Numbered from the stretch's first letter, positions 27,662 through 35,821 are shown. The stretch: DNA of 64,000 bases from Faecalimonas umbilicata (GCF_004346095.1 NZ_SLZV01000005.1:82222-146221), one strand, 5' to 3'. Program-made: numbers and translations. Notes: a model not told the origin generated them from the sequence alone.

Positions 27662-27942
27662 CTTCTTCCACCGTCCTTTTCTATCACTTCATTCGTATGA
27701 ACCATCATCACATTCTTTTTCAACACAAACACATCACTTGTTTTTGTTTCTTTTTTACGATTTTCTTCTTCGATCCTTCTGATTTCTTTCCTCGCCTCAT
27801 ATCCTGTGCGTACTGCGATGATTCTCCGAATCCCAAATTTCAAAAAAAATATCGTTGTCATGATTCCTCCAACTACAGATAAACCTGCACAGATGAAAAA
27901 GCCCTGACGGTATATCTGAATTATCTGTTCCTGATCGTACAT
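27658..27942 (-). CDS. Small single-pass membrane protein of the kinase operon
   Basis: The protein has 94 residues. It has a short N-terminus, one membrane helix (about residues 14-35, FFICAGLSVVGGIMTTIFFLKF), and then a basic, coiled-coil-like cytoplasmic tail (EARKEIRRIEEENRKKETK) ending in a hydrophilic segment with several Ser/Thr. I know no family. I start at the ATG 27940-27942 preceded by GAGGTG; the start overlaps the end of the kinase gene by 22 bases. It couples through TTGA to the giant Ig-like gene. It could be an adaptor between kinase and surface protein, and its Thr residues are possible kinase targets; both are inferences from position. Confidence 0.7.
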   Translation of the reverse strand: MYDQEQIIQIYRQGFFICAGLSVVGGIMTTIFFLKFGIRRIIAVRTGYEARKEIRRIEEENRKKETKTSDVFVLKKNVMMVHTNEVIEKDGGRS

Positions 27943-29624
27943 ATTGTCTTCACCTCTTCTTCTGCCCATGAAATATTTTTTACCAGTTCCTCCTTTTTCT
28001 TCTCTATTTTCTTTTGCGCTCCTCTATTCTGTATCGTCAGATCTGTCCGCAGCCTCTCTTTTACTTTTTCAAGCTGTTCGCTCATTTCTTCTCTTTTAAC
28101 TCCTTCTGCATAAAATTTATCTGCATTCTGACCAATTTGATACACCAATTCCTGGTACATCACAAGCGCAGTTTTTTCATTATCAATCGCCACGATATTT
28201 CCTTTTGTCAATTCTGTAAGATCTTCCCAGTATTCCCGGTAAGTAACCTTGCTGTCCCCCGCCCGATCATTTCGATTTAATTGTGCATAATATCCTGCAA
28301 TTTTCCCCAGCATCTTTGCACGCATTCTCTGATGTTCTTCCAGCGTCTCTGACTTGGCGGCATCCACAAACCACCTCCCGGATAACTGTTTATTTCCCTC
28401 TCCTTCGTAATAGTAGAAATAGGCTATCCCAATCCGAAAAGCTACTTTCCCATATGCATTCTGCTCCGACTCCAGAACACTTAAATAGTCCTTTTTATTC
28501 ATTCCTCTTTGCTGCAAAATTTCCAGCATCATCGCCGCTTCCTCCTGAGAGAAATTGTCATCAGTCAGGAATACCTTTTCCAATAACAACTCATATGCAT
28601 CTGCCTTTCTCGGATTCAATGCGATTGCTTTTCGATAATTCGCAATCTGTTTTTCTCTTGTCACTGAAGACGATGCTTCTTTCATCACTCGCTCATAACT
28701 GTTCCTGACTGTCTTCTCTTCTGCGCAGCGAAACCCCACAGCCCCCGCTGCAAATGCCAATGTACAAACTGCTGAACAGACAAAAATCCGCCACTTCTTC
28801 TGCTGCTGTCTCTTGCATTCAACATCAAATTCCCTATAATGTTCCAATGCATACAATAATTCTGCGCAGGACTGGTACCGTTCCTGCGGATCATTTTGTA
28901 CACACTTCCAGATAATTTCTTCTAATCCAGAAGACAACTGTGGATTCCAATGCCGGATCGGATATATCTCATAGGGTGGCATACATGGGTTATGACCAGT
29001 TAAAAGATGATACAAGGTCCTTCCCAGACAAAAAATGTCTGTTCTTGCATCTGTCTGCCCATTTCCCCCAAACTGTTCCGGCGCCGCATATCCAACCGTT
29101 CCAAGGCAGATTGTATCCTCCACATGTTCTTCCTTATATTCCCTCGCAGTTCCAAAATCAATCAGCATCACTCTTCCATCTGGCCGCAGCATAATATTTG
29201 CAGGCTTCATATCTCGATAAATAATCGGTGGTTTTCGGGAATGCAGATATTCCAGTACATCACAGAGTTGTTTTGCCCATGCAACTACCACTTCCTGAGA
29301 TTGTGCCCCTTGCTCCTGCAATGTCAGGCTGAGCGGTCTTCCTTCGATGTAGTCCATCACGATCAGAAATATATCTTTGTATTCCAGAACATCTGCAATC
29401 TTAGGAAGATTGGGATGATCCAGTCTTTTGAGAATATCCGTCTCTGCCAGAAGTTCCTCCCGCATCGTCCGATAATATCGATTCCCTTTCTTTTGAATTT
29501 CCTTGATCGCCCACTGTCGATTTGCTCTCTCATTCATTGCAAGGTAAACTGTGCTCATCCCTCCCCTGCCGATTTTATTTAAAATTTTGTATTTTCCATC
29601 TACAATCATACCGTTCTCAAGCAT
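27921..29624 (-). CDS. Transmembrane Ser/Thr protein kinase with TPR-like ectodomain
   Basis: The protein has 567 residues. It has a complete Hanks kinase domain (about 5-265): glycine loop IGRGGMSTVY, Lys41 (WAIKEI), Glu61, catalytic Asp138 in IYRDMKPANIM, LIDFGTAR (Asp156), and activation loop Thr near 171 and 176 before GYAAPEQ. All key residues for activity are present. A membrane helix lies at about 279-298. The extracytoplasmic part (about 300-567) is helical with TPR-like units (NYRKAIALNPRKADAY) and lacks PASTA repeats, unlike PrkC/PknB. GGAGGAGG directly precedes the chosen ATG (29622-29624). It lies between a PP2C phosphatase gene and a small membrane protein gene, so it is the likely partner of both and of the FHA protein. 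Confidence 0.92.
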   Translation of the reverse strand: MLENGMIVDGKYKILNKIGRGGMSTVYLAMNERANRQWAIKEIQKKGNRYYRTMREELLAETDILKRLDHPNLPKIADVLEYKDIFLIVMDYIEGRPLSLTLQEQGAQSQEVVVAWAKQLCDVLEYLHSRKPPIIYRDMKPANIMLRPDGRVMLIDFGTAREYKEEHVEDTICLGTVGYAAPEQFGGNGQTDARTDIFCLGRTLYHLLTGHNPCMPPYEIYPIRHWNPQLSSGLEEIIWKCVQNDPQERYQSCAELLYALEHYREFDVECKRQQQKKWRIFVCSAVCTLAFAAGAVGFRCAEEKTVRNSYERVMKEASSSVTREKQIANYRKAIALNPRKADAYELLLEKVFLTDDNFSQEEAAMMLEILQQRGMNKKDYLSVLESEQNAYGKVAFRIGIAYFYYYEGEGNKQLSGRWFVDAAKSETLEEHQRMRAKMLGKIAGYYAQLNRNDRAGDSKVTYREYWEDLTELTKGNIVAIDNEKTALVMYQELVYQIGQNADKFYAEGVKREEMSEQLEKVKERLRTDLTIQNRGAQKKIEKKKEELVKNISWAEEEVKTICTIRNR

Positions 29625-29684
29625 CTGCCTCCTCCTTTCCATTTCTTTCTTACCTTTGCTGCTCCCTCTCCTATTACCGATGCC

Positions 29685-30476
29685 CTATTGAACAGAAATC
29701 CAAATCGCGGAAAGATTATCCGTCTCCATCCGTCTTTTATTCTGTTCCATAACTTCTTTCAAGTTTTCTTCCATCTCCCATTCTGCTCTCAAGTAATTCC
29801 TGCAAAATCTTTCCTCAAGCTCTCCATCCAGCAATTGATTGCAAAATCCATCCGAGCAAATTAAAAATCCCATTCCCGGATAATATACTCCCGACTTCCA
29901 TTCCGGAGTAATTTTCTCCTGCACTCCAACGCACTGCAACAGTACATTTCTCCGGGGATGTTGTCTTGCCTGCTCTTTTGTCAGTCTTCCTGCATCAATT
30001 TCTCTCTGCACATAAGTCTGGTCTTTTGTCAGCTGCTGCACGTCTTCTGTAAGCCCATAAACACGAGAATCTCCAACATGTACGATCAAATACCATCCGG
30101 CAATCAACAGGACTGCCGAAACTGTCGTCCCAAGCAGAAGATTCTTTTCTTTTCCGTAGACAGAAATCATCTGGTTTTCCTCCTGTATCAAGCTTTCCAG
30201 ACTTTTCGCAATCGCTCTTTTTCTCCTTTCTCCCACTCCCTTTTTCTCCTGCTCCCCAGAAAGAAGTAATGGAAGTGTTTCTTCAAACCATCTTTCAAGC
30301 GCCCGGATCACTTCTCCGCTTGCCACTTCCCCTTTTTCCAGTCCGCCCATTCCATCACAGACCGCCGCCAATAAGATTTCTCCTTCTTTTGTCATTGCTG
30401 ACCGAACTAGCAAGGAATCCTGATTGATCTTCTTTTTAATTCCTCTATCGCTGCACACCGCACTCAACAATTTCAT
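29685..30476 (-). CDS. PP2C-family Ser/Thr protein phosphatase
   Basis: The protein has 263 residues. It has a PPM/PP2C fold with the metal-binding motifs: Asp in VCDGMGG, HVGDSRVY, ICSDGF, and the C-terminal Asp-Asn of METDNLSAIW. There is no membrane segment. It should remove phosphates placed by the neighbouring kinase on Thr/Ser, as the PrkC/PrpC pairs do. It lies 60 bases upstream of the kinase and 21 bases downstream of the FHA gene, in one operon, with AGAGGAG before its ATG. Insertions between the metal motifs are small, and the length is normal for the family (about 240-260). Confidence 0.93.
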   Translation of the reverse strand: MKLLSAVCSDRGIKKKINQDSLLVRSAMTKEGEILLAAVCDGMGGLEKGEVASGEVIRALERWFEETLPLLLSGEQEKKGVGERRKRAIAKSLESLIQEENQMISVYGKEKNLLLGTTVSAVLLIAGWYLIVHVGDSRVYGLTEDVQQLTKDQTYVQREIDAGRLTKEQARQHPRRNVLLQCVGVQEKITPEWKSGVYYPGMGFLICSDGFCNQLLDGELEERFCRNYLRAEWEMEENLKEVMEQNKRRMETDNLSAIWISVQ

Positions 30477-30497
30477 AAACCCTTCTCCTCTCTATTT

Positions 30498-32033
30498 TTA
30501 CATGAAATGAAATTCAAACACCTCATCCGACAGACGGATTGTCACATTGTCTGACAGAGCAGTTTCCTGGTATGGGTGTAATGCCTTTCCCTCTACATAA
30601 GTTCCATTTGTCGAATTTTGATCCTCGATATAATACTGCCACCCTTGCTTGCTGATTTTTGCGTGACATCTGCTGACCGATGTATTATCCCGGATACAGT
30701 AATTGACTTTCCTCTGCTCCTTTCCAATCAAAAATGGCTGCGTATTGATCAGGATTCTCTCTCCTGTATCCTTTCGAAGCAAATATGCAAACTCTGCATT
30801 GTGAAGTACTGTTGTTTCTCCTCCCGCTGCATTTAGCAATGTTGTTTCTCCCACGCCTTCACTTGCCATCATATATTCCTCCATATTCCATTCTCTCTCT
30901 TCTTCTCTTTTCCTTCTTCCAGGCGAATATCTGCTTTCTGTCCTTCCATCCACTTGTCGTACCTGCCTTTTTGATGTCTGCATCTGTTGGTATGTATGTT
31001 GCATTCTTGCTCCGTTCTTCTCTGCATGTTTTTTCTGATTTGTATGCACTGACATCCAAATCATGGCTGCCATTCCTCCGAAAACAGCCAGTATCACCCC
31101 TGTTCTCCCGGTTTCTCCTCCGTTTTGGTTCTCTCTATTTTCCAGTGAATCTATTTTTTTACTAAATCTTTTTCGCTCTTTTTCTGCCTGCTCTGTATGC
31201 TTCTCTGTTTGCTTTTCTCCCTCCGCCATTGTTTCCGGCTTTTTATAAGGAATTTCAAATGTATCCAATGCCTTTCTGATATGATAGATCTGCACTGCAT
31301 ATGGCACCATCCCCTCCTGGAACACATTAATTCCCACAACTTCCCTGTTGGCATTTAGAAGCGGGCTTCCAGCCCCTGCTCCATATAGTGGAATATTATG
31401 TTCGATGACTTTATCATTCTCTCCATCTGGTACCTCCTCCGATTCACTAAGACGGATAACCTCTCCTCGCTCTGATATCTGTGGAATTTTCTCCAAAATT
31501 TTTTCCCGGTATCCCTCCCCAGAACAGCCGACAAACGTAATAGGGTTTCCTTCTTCCGGCGGCACTCCTTCCCCTAATGTCAAACTCTCTCTGTCGTATA
31601 ACTTCGACGACAACTGCAAAACTGCAAAATCCATCCGATCACTCTGCACACTTGCATGAATCTTTGCAGGAACAAACATATTTTTTCCTGTCATTACGTA
31701 GATTCCCAACCTTTCATCTTTCTCCGGCAATTCGTTCAGCGCATGCTCTTCCATAATTTTTTCCAAAAGTATCTCATCTGGAACCGCCACATGCTTATTC
31801 GTAAGAACTGCTTGCTCGTTGATCAGAAAAGAAGTCCCATTGAGATAATAGGACACTTCCCCACTGTCGTTTCGATAACCAACTGCTACCGGAAGAACGG
31901 CATCCGAAATCATTTCCTCTCTTTCATCTGATTTTGCTGCTCCCTCTTCTGCCACAGTTATCGTCGGAAGACAGCACACTGCCACAACTGTCATCCAGAT
32001 TACAAGCAACAGCTTTTTCACTTCTTTTGTCAT
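30498..32033 (-). CDS. Transmembrane trypsin-like pseudoprotease with ETT motifs and FHA domain
   Basis: The protein has 511 residues. A signal peptide (about 1-28) is followed by an extracytoplasmic trypsin-like domain (about 45-260). His81 (LTNKHVAV) and Asp135 (MDFAVLQL) are in place, but the nucleophile motif GNSGSP reads AGAGSP, with Ala221 at the Ser position. A charged linker leads to a membrane helix (about 311-329), then a cytoplasmic part with two ETT motifs (Thr397/398 and Thr407/408, ETTLL and ETTVL) directly before an FHA domain (about 425-511; SRCHA and NSTNGTYV). ETT before FHA is how GarA/OdhI are regulated by PknB-type kinases. The ATG at 32031-32033 is preferred because GAGGAG lies nine bases upstream and the signal peptide starts there. 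It is first in the operon and probably the phospho-switch of the system. Confidence 0.85.
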   Translation of the reverse strand: MTKEVKKLLLVIWMTVVAVCCLPTITVAEEGAAKSDEREEMISDAVLPVAVGYRNDSGEVSYYLNGTSFLINEQAVLTNKHVAVPDEILLEKIMEEHALNELPEKDERLGIYVMTGKNMFVPAKIHASVQSDRMDFAVLQLSSKLYDRESLTLGEGVPPEEGNPITFVGCSGEGYREKILEKIPQISERGEVIRLSESEEVPDGENDKVIEHNIPLYGAGAGSPLLNANREVVGINVFQEGMVPYAVQIYHIRKALDTFEIPYKKPETMAEGEKQTEKHTEQAEKERKRFSKKIDSLENRENQNGGETGRTGVILAVFGGMAAMIWMSVHTNQKKHAEKNGARMQHTYQQMQTSKRQVRQVDGRTESRYSPGRRKREEEREWNMEEYMMASEGVGETTLLNAAGGETTVLHNAEFAYLLRKDTGERILINTQPFLIGKEQRKVNYCIRDNTSVSRCHAKISKQGWQYYIEDQNSTNGTYVEGKALHPYQETALSDNVTIRLSDEVFEFHFM

Positions 32034-32110
32034 ATACACCATCTCCTCTGAATCCATGTCTTTTTCCCGCTTCTTTCTCATAAACTGTTAAAAATGTCTT
32101 TGGAGTATCT

Positions 32111-33880
32111 ATGAAAAACAAATATCTTACTTCATTTACTGCACTGCTCTTATCGTCCTCTTTACTCTTCTCCGGCTGCTCTTCTATTCGAGCATCTTCC
32201 GACACTAACACCGCTTTCCGTCAATTTACTCTTGAACTATTCCGGCAGGATGTGGCTGCAAATACTATTGGACTACATTACACATTGAAAGATCCATCTG
32301 CCTACGATATCGTCCAGGCTCCGGTTACATACGGATCTTTTTCCACAAATACGACCGGAATGATGGCATCTCTAGAAAACAGTCTTTCTGCTTTGTCCCA
32401 TTATCACTATGAAGATCTCACAGACGAAAATAAACTCACCTACGATATTCTCGAATCTTATTTGCAGACTGCCCAAAAAGGCGCTCCCTATCTCTTATAC
32501 GAGGAACCATTAGGAGAGATTACCGGAATTCAGGCACAGCTCCCGGTGCTATTAGCGGAATATCCATTTCATGATATAAAAGATGTCGATACATATCTCT
32601 CACTCTTATCCTGTACCCCGGATTACTTCAACTCTCTGATCTCCTTCGAAAAGGAGAAGGCAGATAGTGGTCTATTCATCCCGGACAGCACCGTAGATGC
32701 TGTGGTCGACCAATGTAGTTCCTTTGTCGACATGAAAGATTCCAATTATCTGCTCACAACTTTTGATGAACGGCTTTCCAAGATACCTGGACTTTCTTCT
32801 ACTGTAAAAAGGAATTATCAAAAGAAAAATCAAGAAATGATTGCAAATGCTGTCGTTCCAGCTTATGAGTCACTGATCGATGCCCTTCTAGAACTGCGCG
32901 GCAGTGGAAAAAATAAAAAGGGAGTCTGTTATTTTCCGAATGGAAAAGAATACTATAGCTATGTCGTAGAAAGAGATACCGGCTCACCTCGCTCGGTATC
33001 GGAAATAAAAAAATTAATCCATGACCAGATTTCCTCTGATCTTTTGTCTATTCAGACATTGTTGTCCAAAGATCCTGAACTTGCCTCGCGTCCTGTCTCT
33101 GCCGAAGCACCTCCAGACAAGTCAGATATTTTTCTGCAAAACCAGATTGACCGGAATCAGCCGGAACAGATTTTAACATTGCTGGAACAAAAATCTTCTG
33201 CTGCCTTTCCTGCTCCTCCAGACGTAACTGCTCAAGTGAAATATGTTCCCAATGCTATGGAACCTTATTTGAGCCCTGCATTTTATATGATTCCCGCCAT
33301 TGACGACCAGTCAGAAAATGTAATCTACATCAACCAATCCCGCAATGTCGATACCCTAAAACTATTTACGACACTTGCACACGAAGGCTATCCCGGACAC
33401 TTGTATCAAACAACTTATTTTGCTGAAAAAAATACAGAACCTCTCCGCAGCATTTTTAATTTTAGCGGTTATGTGGAAGGATGGGCAACTTATGCCGAGA
33501 TGTGCTCCTACTATCTGAGTCCGCTGCCAAAAGACCAGGCTGCGCTGTTTCAAAAAAATGGTTCTCTGACACTTGGACTCTATGCTGCCGCAGATATTGG
33601 AATCCATTACGATGGATGGTCGGTACCCGATACTGTACGCTTTTTCTCTGATTATGGAATCAAAGATACCGATGCTATCCAGGAAATATATAATTTGATC
33701 CTATCTGATCCGGGAAATTACTTGAAATATTATGTTGGCTATCTTGAATTTATGGAATTGAAAAAGAAAGCGATGAAAATAGACGGAGATGAATTCTCCC
33801 AGAAAAACTTTCACCGTGCAGTTCTCGATGTCGGACCTGCCCCATTTGATATTGTTTCTAAATATGCGGTTGATAGATAA
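32111..33880 (+). CDS. DUF885 family lipoprotein, putative metallopeptidase-like
   Basis: The protein has 589 residues. It has a lipoprotein signal peptide with lipobox LLFSGCSS (Cys near 23). The rest matches the DUF885 family, with the HEGYPGH motif near residue 423 followed by GYVEGWATYAEMC, a zincin-like arrangement. Some DUF885 proteins are thought to be carboxypeptidase-like enzymes, but no activity is firmly known for this type. GGAG lies five bases before the ATG. It is divergent from the FHA/kinase operon with only 77 bp between start codons, so the two promoters may overlap and be co-regulated. Being extracellular and membrane-tethered, it could act on peptides at the envelope. Confidence 0.85.
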   Translation: MKNKYLTSFTALLLSSSLLFSGCSSIRASSDTNTAFRQFTLELFRQDVAANTIGLHYTLKDPSAYDIVQAPVTYGSFSTNTTGMMASLENSLSALSHYHYEDLTDENKLTYDILESYLQTAQKGAPYLLYEEPLGEITGIQAQLPVLLAEYPFHDIKDVDTYLSLLSCTPDYFNSLISFEKEKADSGLFIPDSTVDAVVDQCSSFVDMKDSNYLLTTFDERLSKIPGLSSTVKRNYQKKNQEMIANAVVPAYESLIDALLELRGSGKNKKGVCYFPNGKEYYSYVVERDTGSPRSVSEIKKLIHDQISSDLLSIQTLLSKDPELASRPVSAEAPPDKSDIFLQNQIDRNQPEQILTLLEQKSSAAFPAPPDVTAQVKYVPNAMEPYLSPAFYMIPAIDDQSENVIYINQSRNVDTLKLFTTLAHEGYPGHLYQTTYFAEKNTEPLRSIFNFSGYVEGWATYAEMCSYYLSPLPKDQAALFQKNGSLTLGLYAAADIGIHYDGWSVPDTVRFFSDYGIKDTDAIQEIYNLILSDPGNYLKYYVGYLEFMELKKKAMKIDGDEFSQKNFHRAVLDVGPAPFDIVSKYAVDR

Positions 33881-33948
33881 GCTGCCCTGTCACACATCCG
33901 ACTCCTCTGTGGCATACAATACAATAAGATATTTCCAAGGAGGTTTTT

Positions 33949-34815
33949 ATGTCTTTCTTACCAGTATTTTTATTGCTGCTCTTTCTTCTCTTCCTTTTGA
34001 ATTATCACAAAAGGAAAAAGCTGATTCTTCAGATCCAAAGAATGCCCTCTGAAAAGAAATCGGCTCTTTTGCAGAACTTGCTCCTTCCATATGATTTGTC
34101 CTATCTGCCTCTACATGATCTCTTTACCTATCGAGAGGACGCGTGGCTCCCAAAAACCTGCCGCCGTCCTGCTGATACTGCCATCCGCGATGTTTCTCTT
34201 CAGGATGCTCTTCTGATCTACTTTGACTATAACGAAAAAACATGTCTGATCAAGTTGAAAAAAGGTCAATATGGAATCTATTTTGGCGGAGAGATCGGAC
34301 TATATTGTGCTGACCACATTGTCTCTCCCCAAAACAGAACTACAACCCGATTTTTTAGTATAGCAGAATCTGAATTTCTTCCTCTTTCCTTAGAGCTTCT
34401 GGAAGAAGACCTGTCCACTTTTCAGCTCAGCAAACGACACTGGCGACTAAGCGGATTCCAAATTGGACGATGTCCTGTTTCCGCAGACTCTCAATTAAAA
34501 GTATCTGTTACCTTTCCGGATACATTCATGCTGCAAAGATTCATTCACGGCTTACTGGAAGCAGGTTATTCCGAATGCGAGCTTACGATTCGCAAACTTA
34601 CGATTTCTTTCCTCTTTCCTTCCGTCAACGAATCCCCCAATTATCATACACGATCCTCGCAGTTTAAAGAGAATGCAGTCAAATGGCAAAACGCTTTCCA
34701 CTGTCATCTGTATTCTTTCCTTACGCACCCTTTTGACAATACCACAGATAAACTAATCTATCTGCACACTTCTCATCCTTCTATGTTCCGGTATCTATGC
34801 CGCATCAGAAGCTGA
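33949..34815 (+). CDS. DUF4474 domain-containing membrane protein
   Basis: The protein has 288 residues. It has an N-terminal membrane helix of Leu-rich type (about 2-19) followed by a basic stretch. The DUF4474 domain follows, with the recognisable block CLIKLKKGQYGIYFGGEIGLY (compare WLIQLWKGQYGxxxGxEIGxY in the family) and a Cys- and Phe-rich C-terminal half. No function is known. DUF4474 proteins are common in Lachnospiraceae near envelope genes. AAGGAGG lies about seven bases before the ATG. It follows the DUF885 gene by 68 bp in the same direction. The ending SFLTHPF...RIRS carries no retention signal. Confidence 0.75.
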   Translation: MSFLPVFLLLLFLLFLLNYHKRKKLILQIQRMPSEKKSALLQNLLLPYDLSYLPLHDLFTYREDAWLPKTCRRPADTAIRDVSLQDALLIYFDYNEKTCLIKLKKGQYGIYFGGEIGLYCADHIVSPQNRTTTRFFSIAESEFLPLSLELLEEDLSTFQLSKRHWRLSGFQIGRCPVSADSQLKVSVTFPDTFMLQRFIHGLLEAGYSECELTIRKLTISFLFPSVNESPNYHTRSSQFKENAVKWQNAFHCHLYSFLTHPFDNTTDKLIYLHTSHPSMFRYLCRIRS

Positions 34816-34823
34816 CAGTTCCA

Positions 34824-34883
34824 CATAACGAAAACACTGAATTTTACGATATATCCCATAACAAAATGCACTGAATTCTACGA
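34824..34883. repeat. Two-copy direct repeat in a convergent spacer
   Basis: Copy one (34824-34849) and copy two (34857-34883) share CATAAC-AAAA/T-CACTGAATT-TACGA with two substitutions and a one-base indel. The period is about 33-34 bp. It lies just after the DUF4474 gene. Its role is unknown. Confidence 0.6.
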
Positions 34884-34893
34884 GAATTTCCTT

Positions 34894-34929
34894 ACGGAAC
34901 CGGAGAGCTTTCCTACCCTCCGGTTCCGT
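34894..34929. terminator. Strong hairpin between convergent genes
   Basis: A perfect 12-bp GC-rich stem (34894-34905 with 34918-34929). Neither side has a clear T-run, so this is a likely but not classical terminator shared by the DUF4474 gene and spmB. Confidence 0.5.
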
Positions 34930-34943
34930 CTGTCAGAAAATCA

Positions 34944-35477
34944 TTACCCAGCATACATCCCCGATGCAAGCAGTACACTTACTGCAATTCCTGCAAATGT
35001 CGCCAAAAGCGCTCCCGCCAGTGTGTATCTTGTCTTTTTGATATTCGCTGTCATAAAATACACAGACATCGTATAAAAGATTGTCTCCGTGCAGCTCATC
35101 ATGATAGATGCCACAAGCCCAATGTACGAATCTGTTCCATATTCCTTAAAGATGTCCAGTACCAGCCCTGTAGCTGCTGAGGAAGAAAACATCCTGACGA
35201 TCGTAAGCGGTACGAGCTGTACCGGAAATCCGATATGTACCACAAACCTACTGACCACTTCCGCAAAAAAATCTAAAAATCCAGAAGCTCTCAATACTCC
35301 TACCGCAACCATCAGCCCGATCAATGTAGGCATAATCTTAATAACAGTAAAAAATCCCTTTCTCGCACCCTTTATAAAATGCTCATAGACTTTTGTCTTC
35401 ATCAAAATTCCAAAACCGACGATATAGAAAATCACAAAAGGTACGATAAAATCACTCAGATATAGTAAGAACTTCAT
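34944..35477 (-). CDS. spmB: Spore maturation protein B
   Basis: The protein has 177 residues and four to five membrane helices, with the nucleoside-recognition (Gate) domain pattern (GFFTVIKIMPTLIGLMVAVG, then RMFSSSAATG). It pairs with SpmA, encoded 345 bp upstream. In Bacillus subtilis the two are needed for dehydration of the spore core and heat resistance. A small ribbon-helix-helix gene is inserted between spmA and spmB. A purine-rich ribosome site precedes the ATG. Its presence supports a spore-forming host. Confidence 0.93.
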   Translation of the reverse strand: MKFLLYLSDFIVPFVIFYIVGFGILMKTKVYEHFIKGARKGFFTVIKIMPTLIGLMVAVGVLRASGFLDFFAEVVSRFVVHIGFPVQLVPLTIVRMFSSSAATGLVLDIFKEYGTDSYIGLVASIMMSCTETIFYTMSVYFMTANIKKTRYTLAGALLATFAGIAVSVLLASGMYAG

Positions 35478-35529
35478 CTACTCCTCCGTTTTCATAAATA
35501 GGCTCTTATCATCTTATGAAAACGGAAAA

Positions 35530-35706
35530 CTATTTATACTGATCTTCCTCCAAAATCCGCTCGATTGCCTCCCGGATCACCTCTGACTTTGCCACTTTCA
35601 GGCGCTCACAGTAAGCATTCAGGCGCTTTAACGTCTGTTCATCTAGGCGCAGAGAACAGATCTTCTCCTTATTGTCACTCCCCTTTGGTCTTCCTGGTTT
35701 TCCCAT
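35530..35706 (-). CDS. Ribbon-helix-helix transcriptional regulator
   Basis: The protein has 58 residues. The basic, Gly/Pro-rich N-terminus (MGKPGRPKGSD) precedes the antiparallel ribbon KICSLRLDEQTLKRL and two helices (LNAYCERLKVA; SEVIREAIERIL). This is the CopG/Arc/MetJ fold, which works as a DNA-binding dimer. An AAGGAG ribosome site lies upstream of the ATG at 35704-35706. It sits between spmA and spmB with its own promoter, which is overlapped by two copies of TGTATTACAA, the probable autoregulatory operator. No toxin gene is adjacent, so a toxin/antitoxin role is unlikely. It may also control spmB, which is 52 bases downstream. Confidence 0.85.
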   Translation of the reverse strand: MGKPGRPKGSDNKEKICSLRLDEQTLKRLNAYCERLKVAKSEVIREAIERILEEDQYK

Positions 35707-35723
35707 AATCTCATCTCCTTTTT

Positions 35724-35764
35724 TGTATTACAATAATCATAATATATGTATTACAAAAAATCAA
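35724..35764 (-). promoter_or_regulatory. Promoter and duplicated operator of the ribbon-helix-helix gene
   Basis: -35 TTGATT (RC of 35759-35764), 17-base spacer, -10 TATGAT (RC of 35736-35741). Two perfect copies of TGTATTACAA lie at 35724-35733 and 35747-35756, 23 bp apart. Each contains the palindrome TGTA-T-TACA. One copy lies in the spacer and the other over the predicted start, ideal for repression. Confidence 0.7.
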
Positions 35765-35821
35765 GTCTAAAATATGTTTTGGTATTTCAAAAAACACACC
35801 AGGATGACAAAATCTCTTTTC

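Noticed and set aside
22508..32033. Type VI or VII secretion locus
   Set aside because: FHA, kinase and PP2C genes occur in such loci, but no EssC/FtsK-like ATPase, WXG100 protein, ClpV or tube and sheath genes are present here.
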